Positions 57,601 through 64,000 of a stretch of 64,000 bases of DNA are shown here, in pieces. The DNA comes from Ricinus communis (lineage: Eukaryota; Streptophyta; Magnoliopsida; Malpighiales; Euphorbiaceae), in NCBI RefSeq assembly GCF_019578655.1, contig NC_063256.1, forward strand, positions 19,787,350 through 19,851,349, given 5' to 3'. Under the pieces are notes generated by a model, which did not search any database, was not told the DNA's origin, and saw only the letters and a list, made by a program, of their open reading frames with translations. The stretch's first letter is position 1. Every line of letters starts with the position of its first letter. A program made the translations under genes and the position numbers.

Positions 57601-60600
57601 AAACATTAACCTTAAGATATTAGTAGATGAATGGAAGAGTGAAGAGTTAATTCTTTTTCCAAGTCCCTTCATCACATATGATAATCTAACATTTAAATAA
57701 CAAGTAATTGAAAATTCACCACATTGTTGTGCCCAATCTCGATCATGAGAACTTTTATCCTAAACAGTAATCAACATACCCCTTAAACTTTTCATGTCTT
57801 CCATGAAATTTTCTTAATATCAGTATTCAAACATTAGTCCACGTAAGAATAATACAACTAAGATCTGCTCAAGTATTATAACCATTCAAAATATCAAACA
57901 AGTACCTTAAGAATATACAACCCAGCTAGAAATTTTTCCACCTCTCATAATAATTTCCAGCATTATTTATAGATAAGTGTTTCATATAGAGAAACAGTTT
58001 AGCATCATTCTTTATTTCCCTATCGCAGGATCTGCAAAGAAATCAATACTTTTTTTCTCTAAATCTTCCCAGTTTGACAAGCTGATAAGAGAACACCCTA
58101 AAAAACAATGGCATCAATAGTAAGGACAGAATAATTACCTTTGGACTGACCCTTAGGAGCTGTCATTGTATTTGGCATAGCTGCACTAGCAGTGACAACA
58201 TTGGTCGAGGGTGCAGAAATATTCTCTTTACCATTAGCTGCTGCAGGAGTTTCAATGACTGAAGGTGAAGCAACCCCCATAGATGCTGTAACTGTCTTGC
58301 CAGCAACAGCTGAAACATCAAGTTCAAGTTTCCGGGCTGCTTCTATTGGGTCATTGCCCGTCCTAATTTGATCAGAAGCGAGGGTACTGAAACCCATAGG
58401 ACAAGATTCATCATGTAAATGAGAAGATTTTGAAATGCTAACAGCAGGCAAAGGAACCATTGATGCATCTTGAATATTATAATATGCTACAGGGTCAACA
58501 GGGCTAACAATGATTGGAGCAGTTTCAGCATAGGTGTTAGCAACTACTTCATAGTATAGTGATGCATTGGTCATTGCAACTTGACTTCCATCAGCATGTC
58601 CATATAAGTTACTAGTTGGGACAGTAACTGTAGGTCCATAATATTGGAAATTAGAATCAGGATAAGGTAAGTTGTACTGTTCGGCATAAGGAAGAGGTTG
58701 ACCCATCTCCATATAGGATTGAACTGGAGGATAGGAAGATTCAGGAGGCTCATCAGGTGGGGGTGGAGGAATTTGCTCATTATCAGGAGGGGGTGGAGGT
58801 ACCTGATCACTATCAGGCGGCGGTGGGGGAATCCAATCCTCTTCTGGAGGTAGTGGTACAGTTGACTCATCCCCAGAGGGCAAAGTTGCATATTCTGCAG
58901 GTGTATTTGGCCGACTCAGTTGATTGACTGGAGCAAAAACCTTCGTGCTTGAAGCATCTTCAACAGTTGTGATGCCTGCTGAAACTCCGTCGTCAACTTC
59001 CATGTCGACATCCATGTCAACATCCTCCCCAGGAAGGAACTCAGGTTCTGGATAAGCAGTCCCATCCACTTTTTCACTGGCTGCAGCACCACCTTTCAAA
59101 TGTTCATCTGATAATCCCAACGAAGAAATAAGTCTAGCATTTACATTTTCATGAGGAAGATCATTATGTGAATCATTCTCAACAGTAGCTGTAAAGTTCG
59201 GCAGTTCAGATTTCCTACTGTTTTCACATCCATCTGCATCAAAATCATGCCCCACAATTTCACAGGACTTCTCTTTTTCATTAGAAGCAGCGTTGGCAGT
59301 TGCATCAACATCATCATCCATTTGTGAAGATACAGCAAGGTGGTAAATTTCATTATTAATGACATCTTCTAATTGTTTAAGCTGCCTTTGAGAATGGATC
59401 CAAAACGGAAGCAAAGACGACACATAAGATGAAAGAGACTTAATGTCAGAAAGTCTGATATCTACTTCTAAAATATACTTTGACATCTGGCCTTGACATT
59501 GCAGGCGGCTCCCATACCTGAACACAATTAATAGATTAGCAATAGAACAAATAGTAATATTACATGTAGCACTCAATGACGACAAACTTTTAACAATGAT
59601 GTCGTGGAAAATAGAAAAGGAGATGGAAAAAATGAATAACAAAGACAAAGCATAAAATTCTTACCCTTTCAATGACTTAAGTCTCTCCAACAAACACTCG
59701 CATTGTCTCATAAGATTACTTGGAAGATCCATCCCATTTTCAAGTTCATCATTAGTTGCTTCACCGCTGCAAAGAACATTAGCTGCACTCAAATTACTTT
59801 GTGGCTCACTTTGGCATACATCGGTTATGGAATTTTTCTCTTTCACAGAGTCACCTTTGTGCACTTCCAACCACTCACTCATTTGTGGCCCATTAACATG
59901 CACTTCTTGGCTTTGAGACACCAAACTGGCACTGACGGAGCCACCTATACTTGCTGCAGCAGAAGAACTATCCAATTCAATGCCTGAAGTTGAGCTGGAC
60001 TGATTTGTATCCACAGGAATGGTTTCCATGATTTCGGTGGGAGGAACTATCAGATGAGTTGTTTGAGCCAAAACTTCAGGTACTTCCCATGAAGTTTCTC
60101 CAGTTTCAGTATTCCAGTAATAATATTGATTACTCTCCTCATGCATTACTATCCTCCATCCTGAACATACATCTGCATTAACCTGTGCATCAGGAGTTCC
60201 AGTAACAGAGGCTTGCTTTGCCAAATCAATTTCTTTGCCTTTATCAGTAGAGGCAGCAGAATCACTTTCTCCAGAATCACCACCTTCCAGACTCTGCAAA
60301 ACATCAACTGGAGTAGAATCTCTCTCCATCTCCTGCAATTCACCTTTCTGTTCAGTAAGATCTTCAACTGCATTGGCATCTACCCCTTTTCCTTCACCTA
60401 GAGGTCCCTCCTAACAAAAATAAAGTGATTTTAACATTACAGATATAGAGAACATACAACCAAAAAGCAGAAAAGAGAGTTGAGAAAAAAGAAGATAGTA
60501 AAACCCAAAGACATAGTCTATTACTTGTTGGACAATAAAATAAAATCAATATCAGACCAACATGAACCAGTTATAGTTCACTAAAACAAACAATGTTGTA

Positions 60601-61983
60601 CTCATTTGGCCAAGTGCTTTACGATTTCTTCCTAAAACATAATATTTCAATAAGCTTATGGCATGCCCCAACCAGAAACTGCAATGAGAAATTCGAATTC
60701 ACCTAATAGGTAATGGTAAGTCACTGATATAAGTACTAACTTAAAAAAGGTACTTATAAAGGTGGAATCCACTTCCACTCAAGAAAGGACTCCGTACATG
60801 TTAATGGTCAATACAGCAAAATATTTACACTGTGATGACAAAAAAGCCCAAATAGCATCTGCTAAATTACCTGACCACCATGATCCAAAGAGGAGTTTTC
60901 TGCATCGGCATGGTTCAGCCTTTCATTTGATTCTTCAAACAATTCCTCATCACTGTATTGCCCAAGTAACAGAAGAGGATTTTGCAGTTGCTGACCTGAG
61001 AACAAGACACTAAACTGTCAGATACTTTAAGAGCCATAATATTACCCTTTTAACAATAACTAAATATCAGAAACTAAGCATGCACATGAAGACTCAACAT
61101 AATCAGCATAGTCTTTGCGGATAAAAAGAAAAAATATTTAAGAAAAATAATCATTTGTAATAATTTGGTAACAAGTCAAGGAGGAATAATTAAGGGTATC
61201 ATTGATCAGAGTCACCTGTTAAACATAAAAAAAAATGTCAGTATAGGCATAAAGCAATTAAAGCTAGAAAATATACGAACCGATAGAAAAATAATCCAGA
61301 CGAAATCTCCAAAATGCTTTGATGCTGCGAAATAGTGGAATACAGTGCGGAAGTCATTCAAAAAATCACTGTGGCAGGGCCGGATCTGATCTGATAAGAA
61401 TATTCCCATGACCACAGCCAATCTAAATTCTGAAAACAAATACTTGGAGGCAAACAAGACTACAAAGGCGACCAAAACTCATGCCCTCTCTCTACATAAT
61501 CCTTTTTCAAGAAAAACTGACGGAACCCACCTGAAGATGATGGTGAATTGGGTAATTCAGCGCGTTTTGTAGGATCAATATCCTCTCCAACTTCGCCATT
61601 TACAGAGGAGCCACCCAAATCTCCTAGAAAAAGTGTTAACAAAATGATTATACATTCAATCCTATAACAAGTCCGTGTATCAATACAACACGCATTTGTC
61701 AAAGAAAATAAATAAAAGTCTAAAAGGTAATTATTAATCATAACACTTTTACTTGCAAATCATCAACTAGTCTCGTGAATCATGATTGATAACAAAACCC
61801 TAATAACAATCTAATAAATCAGCAACAGTTCTAAGAACAACGATAGTAACAATAACAATAAGAGAAAGCCTGTGTACGATAAAGAAAAGGGAGAGTACCA
61901 GAGGGTTCCGCGAAGAGATCGAGCTTTACACGACGTCCGGCGTTGCTAAGAGCGGCGAGGCGACGCTCTTTTCTTTTTCCCAT
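54690..61983 (-). CDS. Two-WW-domain protein resembling formin-binding protein 4
   Basis: Ten exons on the minus strand, in order: 61983-61899, 61623-61531, 60995-60871, 60410-59665, 59517-58139, 57193-57114, 57031-56936, 56850-56777, 55375-55243, 54773-54690. All borders are GT-AG and phases match, giving 964 residues. The N-terminus MGKRKERRLAALSNAGRR is basic and nuclear-type. WW domain 1 lies near 183-214 (GWRIVMHEESNQYYYW, TSWEVP). A proline-rich region near 571-614 has three PPPPPD blocks. A basic, charged helical region follows (EILERKRQREIEEWRAK, RERVKRRRAQAAKEAA). WW domain 2 ends the protein (932-963: LPSGWQAYWDEASKQVYYGN, TSETSW). This layout matches FNBP4-type plant proteins (for example Arabidopsis At3g13225). 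WW domains bind proline-rich partners, often in mRNA processing; the exact role here is unknown. Confidence 0.9.
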
Positions 61984-62110
61984 CAATTTTTTTAAAAAAT
62001 AATTTCAATTTCAAAGTCTGTGTGCGGCTGCGGCGATTTCGTTTTTATTTACTAATCGCTTTTTGTGTGACTCGTCCGTCAGTAGTGTGTTGTTGTTTTT
62101 GTGTAGGAAA
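61984..62110 (-). promoter_or_regulatory. 5' leader and promoter side of the WW-domain gene
   Basis: Sequence upstream of the ATG (61983) is GC-richer for about 100 bases and then AT-rich. No definite TATA box. Confidence 0.35.
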
Positions 62111-62149
62111 ATAAGGCTTCTGCCGATGGGAAACAGTTCTAATTTTAAG

Positions 62150-63761
62150 AAAATTTTAAAACAAAAAAGAAATAAAACAAAACTTTCCTAATTTTACTTG
62201 GGCCAGAATGGGTGGGCTTGAACTTGTTAGCCCAATACTCATGCCTATGGATGGAACCAAATCCGTAATTTCCTACCGGTAATATTTTAATAAAATGGAG
62301 AATAAATTGTCATATTTTAAAAAGAATGTCTTAAATCTGGGATTTTAATTCGGATATTAACTGTTTAGCTAGTATAATATGTAAATATAAACTTCTCAAG
62401 TTTTGGCCAAAATACAATTAAATTTTAAAATAATTTAATTACACTTTTAAAGTTTGAAAAATAAAACAATTACATTATAATTCTATCTGCTTTTATTGTA
62501 TAATGACAGAAATCCGATTAGTTTTAACATCTAAAATAAATTGCTTTAACTCTTTCCAACTCACATATTTCATATGTAATAAAGTGTTAATTTTGCCTAT
62601 ATAATAAAGTGTTAATTTTGCTTTTCAGTAAGCCAAATCATAAAATAATAATTTCTACTTTATTTTAACAAAAAGACATAATCACTATTATTATGTTTAG
62701 TTAGTTTATATATATAACATGTTTAACTCATAAAATTAATATTGTTATATTACTTATTATTTGAAATAAAGTTCTAATTGATATTTGTATTGTTTAATTG
62801 AATATTATAAGTAACGGCTATAAATTATCAATTATTAATCATCGGTAATAATTTAACTAAATAAGCTTTGAGTATAGCAGCACGCAAGTTGCTGGTATTA
62901 AATAGATTTTCAATCTAGCCATGCAAATTGATGTGACTTTTTTAATGAAATGACCAATGAGCTATGGACTATATAACAGCCATAATCATCATTTTATATT
63001 TGTTATAAAGGTAAAAATTTATCTAGTGCAAAGGAGAAGACTCGAATCTGATATCTCTCACTCTGAAAAACAAACGTTTTTAGAATATTTTAAATTGTGC
63101 TTTTTTATTTTAAAAAGCATAATTTTTATAATAAAAAACATCTTAAAAAATATTTAAATATAAAGAGTAAAATATTTGATTTAAGTTCAATAGACTCTTT
63201 AACAATTTTAATTTCTCTTTACTCTTTTTTTTTTTAAATTTACCAATACCAATAAAAAGTACATTAGAAATATATTTGATATTATAACTTTTTAAATTAA
63301 AGAATTTAGCATATACAAAAAGCAGATCGAAGATGTTGTTGAGCGATAACTGAAGTGTGATTTATTTTCTAAAACCATATTTGTGTGATGGCCTAATTGT
63401 CCAGTGTTTACTCATTTGAGAATTGATCTTGACCTACGGTTTGAACAGTAACACACCTAAAACTGATCCTTGCCATATGAAAGTTGGATGCCACATGAAA
63501 GAAAAAGAAAAAGATAAAAGATAAAGCTCGAAATTATTTTATATATTTTTCAATTATATGTAATCCTCTCAATCTTTATTACGTTTAGCATAATATATAT
63601 ACACATCTAATTGTGATTCCTTAAAGGAAAAAGAAAAAAGAAAGAAATTTTTTTTATTTATATTTAAAGAAATTTTTATAAAAATTTAACTTGCCTTTTA
63701 AGATAGTTATAAAACATATTTTATAGTTACATTCAAATTTCTTCTTTCTAATTTAATAAAA
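62150..63761. other. AT-rich intergenic DNA
   Basis: No gene supported. Contains a short tandem duplication (taataaagtgttaattttgc) at 62577-62625. Confidence 0.6.
62577..62625. repeat. Short tandem duplication, 24-25 base unit
   Basis: The word taataaagtgttaattttgc occurs twice in a row, separated by ctata. Confidence 0.8.
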
Positions 63762-64000
63762 CTAATTATTTATCCCTGCATTGCACGACTGTTATTTTTT
63801 AGAATTATAATTATTATTTAATTAAAAATTAATTTTTAATTAATTTAATTTTTAAGATAGAGTTAGTATTATTATCCCGATTAACAAATTATTTATTAAT
63901 TAATATATTATTTGTAGAATTAGAGTGAGTGTTTAATTAGGAGTATAATTTATTAATTAATAAATTAATAAAAAATTATAAAATTATATATAAATTTAAA
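63762..64000 (-). mobile_element. Helitron-like unit, reverse orientation, cut by window end
   Basis: The reverse complement ends cgtgcaatgcagggataaat then aattag, the same 3' terminus as the array at 49085-51110 (cgtgcaatgcggataaacga then ctag), with the final C changed to T. The interior shares attaaacactcactctaatt with unit 2. Confidence 0.65.

Noticed and set aside
59703..59987. Plus-strand frame over the WW-domain gene
   Set aside because: Antisense shadow of exon 4; same for 58571-58891 and 60149-60379 in other minus-strand phases.

Overview
The window is nuclear DNA of a flowering plant, most likely a eudicot. It is very AT-rich. It holds four host genes with plant-type introns or plant-specific families, and most of the remainder is decayed plant transposable elements. 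I cannot name the species from sequence alone; the intron sizes, the mix of Athila-like Ty3/gypsy, Ty1/copia, MULE and Helitron-like elements, and the four genes fit many eudicots.

Layout. 1-15.5 kb is nested retrotransposon debris: an Athila-type Ty3/gypsy element on the plus strand (about 1.2-8.0 kb), a second LTR-like block carrying an AT-hook ORF, a complete solo LTR (9237-11456) with a perfect 5-bp target duplication, and an Athila ORF1 remnant (about 12-12.8 kb). 15.5-21.6 kb is a MuDR-type MULE with terminal inverted repeats, a broken and internally triplicated transposase gene (+), and a convergent GRF-zinc-finger gene remnant (-). 22.7-27.7 kb holds an FD-like group A bZIP gene (-) and a small 'serine-rich' plant protein gene (+), with two copies of one MITE family around them. 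28-31 kb is AT-rich DNA with repeated MITE-like units. 31.4-38.5 kb is a Ty1/copia element (-) nested inside a pair of inverted repeats. 38.8-39.9 kb is a foldback MULE-like element with a 9-bp target duplication. 40.45-49.03 kb is a second Athila-like gypsy element with two 1.25-kb LTRs, bounded on both sides by a 228/229-bp direct repeat that behaves like a giant target-site duplication. 49.09-51.11 kb is a head-to-tail array of three Helitron-like units. 51.6-62.0 kb is the gene-rich part: a four-exon chloroplast YELLOW LEAF 1-like gene (+) convergent with a ten-exon gene (-) for a protein with two WW domains resembling formin-binding protein 4. The last 2 kb is AT-rich, and the window ends inside another Helitron-like unit in reverse orientation.

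The host genes are not a cluster with a common job: a probable flowering or ABA-type bZIP regulator, a small protein of unknown function, a plastid ATP-synthase-related protein and a WW-domain nuclear protein. The transposons show clear structural history (nesting, solo-LTR formation, gene capture, internal duplication, tandem rolling-circle units), and the strongest unusual signals are there. All coordinates, splice sites and alignments were read by eye. Identity levels are estimates, and family names rest on recognised motifs, not on database searches.
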